Part shown: piece after piece, positions 8,953 through 16,601 of the stretch
How positions within the stretch are numbered: position 1 is the stretch's first letter
Layout: the number at the start of each line of letters is the position of its first letter
Assembly: GCA_964496575.1 (NCBI GenBank)
Contig: CAZCAC010000119.1
Span: forward strand, 1 to 27,473
Direction: 5' to 3'
Source of the DNA: CAZCAC01 sp964496575
GTDB taxonomy: Bacteria; Planctomycetota; UBA1135; GCA-002686595
DNA: 27,473 bases
Made by a program: the position numbers and the translations under genes
The notes under the pieces: generated by a model
Told to the model about the DNA's origin: nothing
The model's database searches: none
What the model saw: the letters and a program-made list of their open reading frames with translations, nothing else

Positions 8953-11147
8953 AACCGGATGTTGTAGGCCAGCTTGAGCCGCAGGTCGGTGCCCACGGGA
9001 ACGAAGCCGTCGCCAAAGGTGTTCCACCCCTGGTTCAGCACCAGGAAGAGCTCGCGGCCCGGCTCGAAGATGATCCGCAAGCGGCTGTTCAATCCCAGGT
9101 CGTCGCTCACGTCGTCCCACTGCACGTAGTTCGCCCAGGTGGCCCGCGGGTTGATCGGGAAGTCGGCACGGACGCGAGCGACGTTCACCATGAAGTCGCC
9201 CTCGTCGAGATCCACGTCGTTCAGGTTGTAATCGATCCCGAAGAGCGCATTGGCGCTGGCGCGCCAGTCCACCTCGACCCCGTAGTCGTGGCGATTTCCG
9301 GTGTAGAACGTCCCGGTCGTGGCGTCGATCTCGACACTCACCGGCCGCTTGACCGATGTCTCGAAGTTGACCCCGTAGCGCATGAAGTCGTAGTCGCCGG
9401 TCGGGATGACGATCCCGTCGAAGATCTCGAAGTCCTCGAAGAGCACCTCGCGCATCGGCGTCGCAATGAAGCGCAGCTCGTCACCGCTCTCCCAGTCGAT
9501 GCCGAGGGGAATCGTACTCACCCGGGCACTCTCGGTCCGGCCGGCCATGTCGGTGATGTACACGGGCGAAGCATAGAAGCGGAGCTGCCGGATGTCATTG
9601 TAGAGCCGTGGGTTGTAGCTCGCATTCCCGGCGTACTGCTTGATCCCCGTGCGCCGCACGAAGCCGAGGGCCGGCTCGAAGTTCTCCTCGACCACGGTGT
9701 AATTGGCCGAGATCTGGACCTCGTCGTTGGGGTAGGAGACCCCGCCGTAGTAGGCGAGATCGTTCCCGGACAGCCCCGCAGTCTCCGTCTTCAGCACGTA
9801 GGTATTGAACTGGAGGTTCCTGTCGTCGAGGAAGTCGTCGATGCGGAAGTTGAAGTCCCCGCCAGCCGTGTAGTCGTTCTCATCCCCGGTGGGGTTGCCG
9901 TGAGTGGCGATCACGCCGACGTCCGATTGCTCGAAGATGTTCTTGGAGAAGCGTCCGACGAACAGATTCCGCGACTCGAGGGTGTTCGTCTCGTCGGTGA
10001 TCGAGTCGAGCAGCCCGTAGCTGTAGCCATCCGCGGTGGAGGTCAGCTTCGCGTTGAAGAGCAGCGGCACCTCGTTGCCGTCCTCGTCGAGCCCGATGCG
10101 GCGGCTGAAGAACGGGATGACGTCGCCTCCCCGGCCGCGGCGACCGCCGGGCCCGAAGCCGAAGACCCCCGAGTCCTCCAGGAAGAACTTCCGCTTCTCG
10201 GGGAAGAAGAGGGGGAAGCGGGTCAGGTTCACCCGGCGGGAGTCGACCTCCGTCTCGGCGAAGTCCGTGTTGACACTGAGGCTCAGCTTGGTGCTCGGAG
10301 AGATTCGGTAGAAGAAGTCGAGGCCCGCGTCGGCGTCCCACCTCTCGTCCCTCTCGTCGTCATTCTCGTAGGAGCCGACGACGAAGGGCACGAAGTCGAG
10401 GCCCAGGCCCTGCTCCATGCCGCGGAAGCCCTCCAGCGTCCCGGCATTGGCGACGGAGAAGAAGCGGAGCCGCGGCTCGGGGCACGCCCACCGGACCTCC
10501 TCGGTCCGCCGCCGGATGTGCCGGCGAACGTTGAATCCCCAGGTCTCTTTGTGCGGGTCGAAGTTGACCGAGGCGAACGGGATCCGGATCTCCGCGAACC
10601 AGCCCTCGTCGGTGACCCGGGAGCGCCCGTACCAGATGGTGTCCCACTGCTTGTTGAACACCGATCCGTTCCGGTTGATCAGGGCGTCCCCCTTCGACCC
10701 GGCGGCCCCGATCTGGAACCAGAAGCCGTTCCGCCGATCGTGGAAGGTGTCGAAGATCAGCTCGACCCGATCGTCGGGGTCGAGGTTGGCGTCGCGCCCC
10801 ATCTGCGTCGCCCGGATCAGAGCGGGCTCCCGGTCGAAGCAGCGCAATCCCAGGTAGAGGTCGGTCTCGTCGTACGCGACGAGGACCTCGGTGTGTTCGG
10901 TGGGGGCTGCTCCCGCCAGCGGTTCGACCTGGAGCAGGTCCCCGATCGGCTGGCAGGCGTCCCAGAGCGCCTCCTCCAGCACGCCGTCGATCACCGGGCG
11001 GGGCATCTCATCGGGGATGCGGAGCACCGGATGCGAGGGGGCCGGGTCGCCCGGGGGGAGGGCGGCGAATACAAGGGGCAGCAGGAGCATCTGGGGTGGC
11101 GGACGCTGGGGGGGCGGCATTATGGCCGTCGGCGTGCAGCGGATCAT
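8949..11147 (-). CDS. CBM9-like / DUF5916 outer-membrane protein
   Basis: 732 residues. After an N-terminal hydrophobic segment (MLLLPLVFAALPPG) there is a CBM9-like domain at about 45-215 (PVIDGVLEEALWDAC, VAYDETDLYLGLRCFD, WGFNVRRHIRR). The remainder is a long beta-rich DUF5916 region ending in phenylalanine (KLAYNIRF), as expected for an outer-membrane beta-barrel. Typical pieces are FPEKRKFFLEDSGVF and DYNLNDVDLDEGDF. Function of the family is not established; a role in carbohydrate binding or uptake at the surface is inference. The start is uncertain: ATGs at 11147, 11120 and 11090 all precede the hydrophobic stretch and none has a clear Shine-Dalgarno. The longest is given. Confidence 0.9.
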   Translation of the reverse strand: MIRCTPTAIMPPPQRPPPQMLLLPLVFAALPPGDPAPSHPVLRIPDEMPRPVIDGVLEEALWDACQPIGDLLQVEPLAGAAPTEHTEVLVAYDETDLYLGLRCFDREPALIRATQMGRDANLDPDDRVELIFDTFHDRRNGFWFQIGAAGSKGDALINRNGSVFNKQWDTIWYGRSRVTDEGWFAEIRIPFASVNFDPHKETWGFNVRRHIRRRTEEVRWACPEPRLRFFSVANAGTLEGFRGMEQGLGLDFVPFVVGSYENDDERDERWDADAGLDFFYRISPSTKLSLSVNTDFAETEVDSRRVNLTRFPLFFPEKRKFFLEDSGVFGFGPGGRRGRGGDVIPFFSRRIGLDEDGNEVPLLFNAKLTSTADGYSYGLLDSITDETNTLESRNLFVGRFSKNIFEQSDVGVIATHGNPTGDENDYTAGGDFNFRIDDFLDDRNLQFNTYVLKTETAGLSGNDLAYYGGVSYPNDEVQISANYTVVEENFEPALGFVRRTGIKQYAGNASYNPRLYNDIRQLRFYASPVYITDMAGRTESARVSTIPLGIDWESGDELRFIATPMREVLFEDFEIFDGIVIPTGDYDFMRYGVNFETSVKRPVSVEIDATTGTFYTGNRHDYGVEVDWRASANALFGIDYNLNDVDLDEGDFMVNVARVRADFPINPRATWANYVQWDDVSDDLGLNSRLRIIFEPGRELFLVLNQGWNTFGDGFVPVGTDLRLKLAYNIRF

Positions 11148-11505
11148 GCCGTCCCGAGTAAATAGCGGGTCGCCGTGCCACCGTTGGACCCGTCATCCGG
11201 GCCTTCTCGCCATCCGGCTCCGCGCCGATCGCGTGAAGGATCGATGAGAACGCGAGGTCGTATCGAACAAGTGCTTCCTGGAGACGATCGGAATCACTAG
11301 TATTCGCGAAGCACGAGGTCGCCTACGGACTCTGGCCGGATCGGGCCGCTCGGATCGCCCGGGCCCGACCAACACGGGGGAAGGCCTCGCGCAGACACGG
11401 AGACAGTCGTGGTGCGTCGGATGGCGGCGTACCTCTTTCGGCCAGTTCCCTTCCGGCAGAATCCAGTGAGGCGGGCGACGAAAGGCGTAGCCCGAGAAGA
11501 CACCC
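11148..11505. other. Divergent intergenic region, DUF5916 / HEAT
   Basis: 358 bp between divergent genes. It must hold both promoters, but I see no convincing promoter pair, RNA gene or small ORF with a ribosome binding site. Confidence 0.5.
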
Positions 11506-12513
11506 ATGAGCGAGCGGACGCGAAACCCCCGTGGCGGGGGAGAGAGCGAGGTGATCGATTCGGCGGCGCTGAACCGACTGCTGCGGAGAATGCGGTCGGA
11601 CTGCAAGGCGGAGACGATCGCGGAGGCGGCGCTGGCCGTCGGTGAGCTGGGCGAGGCGGCCGGCGAGAACCCGAAGGTCGTGCGCGCGCTGGTCAAGGCG
11701 CTCGCGAAGCCAGACGACGCGGTTCGGGAGAGGTCCATCGCCGCGCTGCGCAAGCTGAAGTGCCACGAGGTGGCGGTCCCGCTGCTGGTGAAGATGGTCT
11801 CCGACCCCGACGAGGCGACCGCCCGCACGGCGAGCTCCGCCCTGGGCGTGTTCGGCGCCCGGGCGCTGGCTCACATCGACGTGGCGGCGCTCCTCCGCGA
11901 GTGGGCGGAGCTCCGTGACGACCGCTCCCGCACCCTGGCCTCGGCGTTCTTCCGCTCGGTCCCGCTCCGGTCGCGGAATGCCCGGATCTGCCTCACCTTG
12001 ATCGAGCTTCTGTGGTCGGGGGGCGAGGCGGACCGCCTCGAGGCGCTCGAGATCCTCGGCTCCCACTCGGCGGCCCTGATCGCGCACGAGCGCTCGCTCG
12101 AGATCATCCGCCAGGGAATGGGCTCCGAGAGCGCACCGGTGCGCAATGCGGCGATCGAGGCGCTGACTGCCGGCGTTCCCGGGCCCTCCGACGAGGTTCT
12201 GCAGGCTCTCTGCGAGCATCTGGACCAGGGTTTGAAGGGAGATGACGGCGAGACCCGCCGCCACTGCGCGGAGGTGCTCCACCGCCTCTCCGGAGGTGCG
12301 CTGGAGGTCCGCGAGGTGTCACTGCTGGTCGCCGACGCGCTCCTCAACTGGGATCCCGATGTCCGCCGGATCGCGGCCTCGTGCGTTCCGTCGGACCTCG
12401 AGCAGATGTGCGGAGAGCCCGAGGTGCTCGAGCGGCTCGGAGCGGTGCTGACCTACGGTACCGACGACGTCCAGGGCCTCGCCGAGGAGACGCTGCGGCG
12501 GTTGAACGGCTAG
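11506..12513 (+). CDS. HEAT-repeat protein
   Basis: 335 residues, no signal peptide, rich in Ala/Leu/Glu/Arg helices. Repeated helix pairs such as VVRALVKALAKPDDAVRERS, AVPLLVKMVSDPDEATARTA and EVLQALCEHLDQ fit HEAT-like repeats along most of the length. The first ~45 residues are charged and not clearly repeat. HEAT solenoids are protein-protein scaffolds; no enzymatic motif is visible. No partner is identifiable. The gene converges on the sigma-factor gene, and the two stop codons share a single CTAG at 12510-12513, so there is no room for a terminator between them. Confidence 0.8.
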   Translation: MSERTRNPRGGGESEVIDSAALNRLLRRMRSDCKAETIAEAALAVGELGEAAGENPKVVRALVKALAKPDDAVRERSIAALRKLKCHEVAVPLLVKMVSDPDEATARTASSALGVFGARALAHIDVAALLREWAELRDDRSRTLASAFFRSVPLRSRNARICLTLIELLWSGGEADRLEALEILGSHSAALIAHERSLEIIRQGMGSESAPVRNAAIEALTAGVPGPSDEVLQALCEHLDQGLKGDDGETRRHCAEVLHRLSGGALEVREVSLLVADALLNWDPDVRRIAASCVPSDLEQMCGEPEVLERLGAVLTYGTDDVQGLAEETLRRLNG

Positions 12514-15074
12514 TCGCCGACGATCCACTCCCCGAGATCGATCGCTCCCGAGACCTCGACCTCGCGCGAGGCCAGGACCCTCGCGCCGCGGCGCAGCTCT
12601 ACCCGGTGGGGGCCGTCGGCCACGCGCTCCAGCTCGAAGAAGCCGTCCGGGCGCGGCCGAACGCCGAAGAGGGAGTTGATCCGGGATGAGGCCAGGAGCT
12701 CGCCGGGACCGGACGCCTCGGGGGGGAGCACCGGGACCGCCACCACGCAGGTCCCCTCCAGGAGCGCGTGGTCGCACTCGAGGTGACCTTGCACCGAACC
12801 GGTGGGTAATCCGAAGTCGATCACCTGCGAGCCGAAACCGCCGACCTCCACGCTGCCCGCGATGGCCATCGAGGCGTCCTCGAGCTGGTCGTCGTCCGGT
12901 AGCAACACCACGAGATAGCGGCCAGGATCGACCACGCCAGCCTCGTAGCCCCGCACCCCCCGCGCCACGCTCTGCACCCAGCCGCCGCCCTCCCGGTGGC
13001 TGATGAACACGGGCAGGAGTCGCGGCCCCGCGCCGTTCGCGATCACCAGGCCGCTGACCCGCACGCCGTCCGCCTCGCCGATGGAGCACCGTTCCTCGCG
13101 GGCCTCGCCGGGCGAGAGCTGGAACCGGCGATGTTCCAGCGCCTGCTCATCGGGATCCATGATGTCCCGCAGCACCCACAGCTCGTAGCTGCCGGAGAGC
13201 AGCTCCCCGTGCTGCACGCACCCCTCATCATCGCCGTAGCCCTTCTCGCGGAGGAGGTCGATCTCGCCGCGTGAGCCGCGCAGGAGGTAGGGGACGCCGG
13301 GCACCGGAGCGCCGGCGGCGTCGACGAAGGTGACCGTGAGAGCGCCCCGCGGGGGCAGGCGGAGCTCCATCCCGTCCGCATCGTCGAAGCGGATCGTCAC
13401 CGCGTCGTAGTCGGGGTGCTCGGCGGTGACCTCGTCGCTGCCTCCCTCCGCCGGATCGACGATGGTGAACCGGCCGCCGCCATCAGTGAGCACGCGGCGC
13501 GCGGAGCGGGTCGATCTCTCGTCGATCCGGACGCGGCGCTCCCCGACGAAGACGTCGGCCCCGGTGATCGGCAGGCCGCTCCCGGCGTCCAGGACCGTTC
13601 CCGTCACCAGCCGCGCCCCGCCCCGGCGCTCGGGGTAGGAGAGATCGAGCTCCCAGTGCAGGCGGTAGCGACCACCGGCGACGGGCTCGATCCTCTTGCT
13701 CAGGGCGCTCCAGTCGGTCTCGGCGGCGGGACCACGATCGTAGCCCGGGGCGCCGGCGGTGACCCGCAGCGGGAGGCCCCGCACGAAGCGCATCTCGTCG
13801 ATCCGGAGAAAGCCGTCCCAGCCCGTGACCCCCGAGAGGTCGGCGCCTCCGAGAGAGGAGAAGGAGCTTCGCTTCGGATCTCCGGCGATGACGACGGTCT
13901 TGCCGGAGCGGGCCGGCTCACCCCAGAAGGCCGTGGCCTGGACCTGGAATCGGGGCACGGGGAGACCGGTGATCGCATCGACCACCTCGACCTCGAGGAC
14001 CGCCGTGTCGAGCGGCCGCACGCGGAGCAGCGCCTCCTCGCCCGCCTCCCAGCGCGTCCACTCCAGCTCCGCGATGAACCCCTCGTGTCGCGGCTCCAGC
14101 AGCTCGGTGGGGCCGACCTCGCTGCGGGGAATGCGGAACCGACCCGCCTCGTCGCTGATCGCCCGGATCTCGGAGGGCGGCGCGTACCGGTTCCTCGGCC
14201 GGTGCCGGATCTCCGCACCCGCGACGGGCTCGTCCTCGAGCGTGAGCACCCTCCCGTGCAGGAAGCGATCCGAGACCACCTCGGGAGCGACGGCGACCCG
14301 CTCACCGATCGGGGCAGGCGAAACCGGCACGCTCCGGCTCTCACCCTCGAAGCGATCCAGCGCGCGAACGGGCGCGGTGAAGCGCTGCAGCTTCGGCTCC
14401 GAGGGCGAGCTCCCCCTCCAGATCCCGAGCCCGAGTACGGCGATGGCGAGAAGGGCGAGTCCGATCTTCAGCGGCTGAGTCATCAGTGCAATCCCTATCG
14501 ATGAGGACAGCGCGCCCGAGGCCGCGGCGGCGGCGGGGCTCGGCTGTCGGAGCAAGGGAAGCAAGGCCATGGCCCAGGTGCGGCGGTCGCCGAACTCCTC
14601 GTCCATCGACTCACGCAGACGTTCGAGCCCCCGGGCCAGGCGCGTGCGCACCGTGTTCACGGGGAGGTCGAGACATCGGGCGATGCGTCGCGGCGGGAGG
14701 TCGTCGTAGTACCGCAGGAGCAGGACGTCGCGGTACTTGTCGGGCAACTCGTTGATCCGGTGGACGAGGAGCGAGTGCTGCTCGGAGCGCTCGACCAGCT
14801 CCTGGGTGGAGGGGATCGCCTCGCGTCGCGCGACCTCCTCCTCTCGCCGGCTGCGTCGCCTCTCGGAGCGGCTCCCGCTCCAGGCGATCCGTCGGGTCAC
14901 TCCCGCGAGCCACGCCCGCGGCGAGTGGATCTCCTCGGGAGCGCGCCGGAGAACGGCGGTCCAGACCTCCTGCGCCACGTCGTCCGCCCGCCCCGGCTCG
15001 CCGACCAGGGCGCGAGCCAGGTCGCCCACCCACTGATGGTGGGAGAGGAGTTCTTCGAGCTGGGAGGGGTTCAT
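12510..15074 (-). CDS. ECF-like sigma-70 factor fused to a membrane anchor and extracytoplasmic regulatory-like domains
   Basis: About 854 residues from the ATG at 15074; an in-frame GTG at 15089 would add five. Sigma region 2 is at ~15-75 (GRADDVAQEVWTAVLRRAPE, SPRAWLAGVTRRIAW) and region 4 at ~100-155 (ELPDKYRDVLLLRYYDDL, LDLPVNTVRTRLARGLERLR, a helix-turn-helix). A hydrophobic segment at ~202-220 (LKIGLALLAIAVLGLGIW) looks like a transmembrane helix. The remaining ~630 residues are beta-rich; carboxypeptidase-regulatory-like stretches are visible near 272-315 (HGRVLTLEDEPVAGAEI) and 490-540 (TGTVLDAGSGLPITGADVFV). Ordinary ECF factors are ~180-200 residues and soluble. The inferred topology puts sigma inside and sensor domains outside. 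Convergent with the HEAT gene, divergent from the metallopeptidase gene. Confidence 0.88.
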   Translation of the reverse strand: MNPSQLEELLSHHQWVGDLARALVGEPGRADDVAQEVWTAVLRRAPEEIHSPRAWLAGVTRRIAWSGSRSERRRSRREEEVARREAIPSTQELVERSEQHSLLVHRINELPDKYRDVLLLRYYDDLPPRRIARCLDLPVNTVRTRLARGLERLRESMDEEFGDRRTWAMALLPLLRQPSPAAAAASGALSSSIGIALMTQPLKIGLALLAIAVLGLGIWRGSSPSEPKLQRFTAPVRALDRFEGESRSVPVSPAPIGERVAVAPEVVSDRFLHGRVLTLEDEPVAGAEIRHRPRNRYAPPSEIRAISDEAGRFRIPRSEVGPTELLEPRHEGFIAELEWTRWEAGEEALLRVRPLDTAVLEVEVVDAITGLPVPRFQVQATAFWGEPARSGKTVVIAGDPKRSSFSSLGGADLSGVTGWDGFLRIDEMRFVRGLPLRVTAGAPGYDRGPAAETDWSALSKRIEPVAGGRYRLHWELDLSYPERRGGARLVTGTVLDAGSGLPITGADVFVGERRVRIDERSTRSARRVLTDGGGRFTIVDPAEGGSDEVTAEHPDYDAVTIRFDDADGMELRLPPRGALTVTFVDAAGAPVPGVPYLLRGSRGEIDLLREKGYGDDEGCVQHGELLSGSYELWVLRDIMDPDEQALEHRRFQLSPGEAREERCSIGEADGVRVSGLVIANGAGPRLLPVFISHREGGGWVQSVARGVRGYEAGVVDPGRYLVVLLPDDDQLEDASMAIAGSVEVGGFGSQVIDFGLPTGSVQGHLECDHALLEGTCVVAVPVLPPEASGPGELLASSRINSLFGVRPRPDGFFELERVADGPHRVELRRGARVLASREVEVSGAIDLGEWIVGD

Positions 15075-15183
15075 GGGGATCGGGCTCACTTCCGCCGTGG
15101 AGTGGCCACCGACGGCAGAATCGACTCACGGCGATCATCGGGTTTCGCCAGGGGTGAACGCAACTCCCGATCAGGCAGTGAGT

Positions 15184-15189
15184 TATGAT
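15184..15189 (+). promoter_or_regulatory. Possible -10 element for the metallopeptidase gene
   Basis: TATGAT, 55 bp before the ATG at 15245, matches five of six bases of the sigma-70 -10 consensus and stands out in GC-rich DNA. I find no good -35 at the right distance, so this is weak. The 170-bp gap is shared with the divergent sigma-factor gene. Confidence 0.25.
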
Positions 15190-15244
15190 TCGGGCCGCCG
15201 GCCTCGCCACCGCCGGGCTCCCCCGCTGACCGGAGATCTCGATC

Positions 15245-16579
15245 ATGCTCGCCCTCACCCTCGCCCTCCTCCCCATCCTCCCGTCCGCCGACGAGCTGAC
15301 CCGCCGGGGAGAGCACTTCCAGCTGGTCTGCCACTTCCCCGACGAGAAGGCCGCCGACCGGGCGCTGGCCGCGGTGGAAGCCGTCTGGCCCCGGGCGGCG
15401 GAGCTCTACGGTCTGCGGTCGGATGACGAGCTCGGGCTCCTCACCGTCCACCTCTACCGCGACGCCGCGGCCTACGAACACGCGGAAGAGGGGCTGACCG
15501 GCGGGAAGTTCAAGCGCAACCTCGCGTTCGCGCACATCGAGACGATGTCGGCGCACGTCGCGTTGCAGCCGCCGCTCTCCGACGAGGCCCTCGATGCGCT
15601 GGGCGTTCCGGCACAGACGCTGAGGCTTCTCGCGCACGAGGCAGCGCACCTGGTCCGCTATACCTCCATGCCCAACTGCCGCTCGCACCCGGGATGGCTC
15701 GCGGACGGCGCCGCGTCGTGGATCGACGAGAAGGTCTCGATCGACTTGGGGCTCATCGATCGGCTCGAGGACGATCCGAACTTCTCCTCGAACCTCCTGC
15801 GCGTGCAGCAGCTGCTCGAGAAGGGAAAGCTCCCCGAGGCGGAGGAGATCCTTCTCGACCAGACCGACCAGCTCGAGTTCTTCGAGCGCTACGATGCCCG
15901 CTGGCTCTTCTTTCGCTTCATGCTGGAGGGCAAGAACGGCAAGAAGTTCAAGAAGGTACTGACCGAGGCGCGGAAGCTCGGAGGTGGTGCGGACTTCACG
16001 GCGAAGCTCTTCAAGAAGTGCCTCCGGAGCTTCAACAAGCAGAAGCTCGCGTCGATCGACAGGAGCCTGCGCAAGCAGGTCGGCGCCCTCGAGCCCGGCT
16101 GGGACGAGGTCTACCGCTCGCTGTGGTTCTCGGACGGAACCTGGCGGCAGGCCGCGTTCGGCTCCAAGAACGCCATCGCCTGGCGCCGCACGCCGGCGGG
16201 ATCGAAGAAGTACTCGGTCGCGGGTGAGCTGACGATCCTCCCCGGCCGGGCTCGGCAAATGAACCTCCTGCTCGGGCGCAGCGACCAGGGCTTCCTCTCG
16301 GTCGCGTTCACCGCCGGGGACGGCATCACCTTGTTCGAGTACCTGAGCAAGACGAACGAGTGGCAGCGGCGGGGCTACGTCGAGTGCGCGGAAGTCGGGT
16401 CCGCCGAGCCCTTCCGATTCTCGGCCACCGTCGAGAAGAACACCGTCCGCATCCAGGTGAACGGCGTGGTGGTCGTTTCCGGCGAGATGCAGACGATCCC
16501 CCTCGACGGTCCCTGGGGACTGGGCGCACAGGCGAGCTCGGCGGGTATCTGGAAGCTGGAGCGGGCGCCGGGGCTCTGA
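15245..16579 (+). CDS. Secreted zinc-metallopeptidase-like protein (HExxH)
   Basis: 444 residues. The short hydrophobic start (MLALTLALLPILPSADE) looks like a signal peptide. HEAAH at 131-135 (LRLLAHEAAHLVRY) is followed after ~15 residues by HPGWLADGAASWIDEK, the pattern of gluzincin-type peptidases (peptidase MA-like or DUF1570-like). In that pattern the third zinc ligand is normally Glu in W-x-x-EG; here the position is Asp154. The middle is Lys-rich and helical. The last ~150 residues (about 290-440) look like a concanavalin-type lectin/LamG or DUF1080-like sandwich (EPFRFSATVEKNTVRIQVNG). GGAG at 15232-15235, 9 bases upstream, supports the start. Substrate and activity are unknown. Confidence 0.75.
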   Translation: MLALTLALLPILPSADELTRRGEHFQLVCHFPDEKAADRALAAVEAVWPRAAELYGLRSDDELGLLTVHLYRDAAAYEHAEEGLTGGKFKRNLAFAHIETMSAHVALQPPLSDEALDALGVPAQTLRLLAHEAAHLVRYTSMPNCRSHPGWLADGAASWIDEKVSIDLGLIDRLEDDPNFSSNLLRVQQLLEKGKLPEAEEILLDQTDQLEFFERYDARWLFFRFMLEGKNGKKFKKVLTEARKLGGGADFTAKLFKKCLRSFNKQKLASIDRSLRKQVGALEPGWDEVYRSLWFSDGTWRQAAFGSKNAIAWRRTPAGSKKYSVAGELTILPGRARQMNLLLGRSDQGFLSVAFTAGDGITLFEYLSKTNEWQRRGYVECAEVGSAEPFRFSATVEKNTVRIQVNGVVVVSGEMQTIPLDGPWGLGAQASSAGIWKLERAPGL

Positions 16580-16580
16580 G

Positions 16581-16596
16581 CCGGGCACCCGCCCGG
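16581..16596. terminator. Weak bidirectional hairpin between convergent genes
   Basis: CCGGGC / GCCCGG (6-bp stem, ACCC loop) lies in the 22-bp gap between the convergent metallopeptidase and FG-GAP genes. There is no T-tract, so function as a terminator is uncertain. Confidence 0.3.
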
Positions 16597-16601
16597 GGCG
16601 C

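Noticed and set aside
8337..11165. Very long plus-strand open frame (~940 codons) opposite the DUF5916 gene
   Set aside because: It is antisense to a protein with clear CBM9/DUF5916 sequence, overlaps the SDR gene in another frame, and its translation has no recognisable domain. Long shadow frames are expected in GC-rich DNA.
11148..11505. Possible tRNA or riboswitch in the long gap
   Set aside because: No cloverleaf, anticodon arm or known riboswitch core could be found by eye on either strand.
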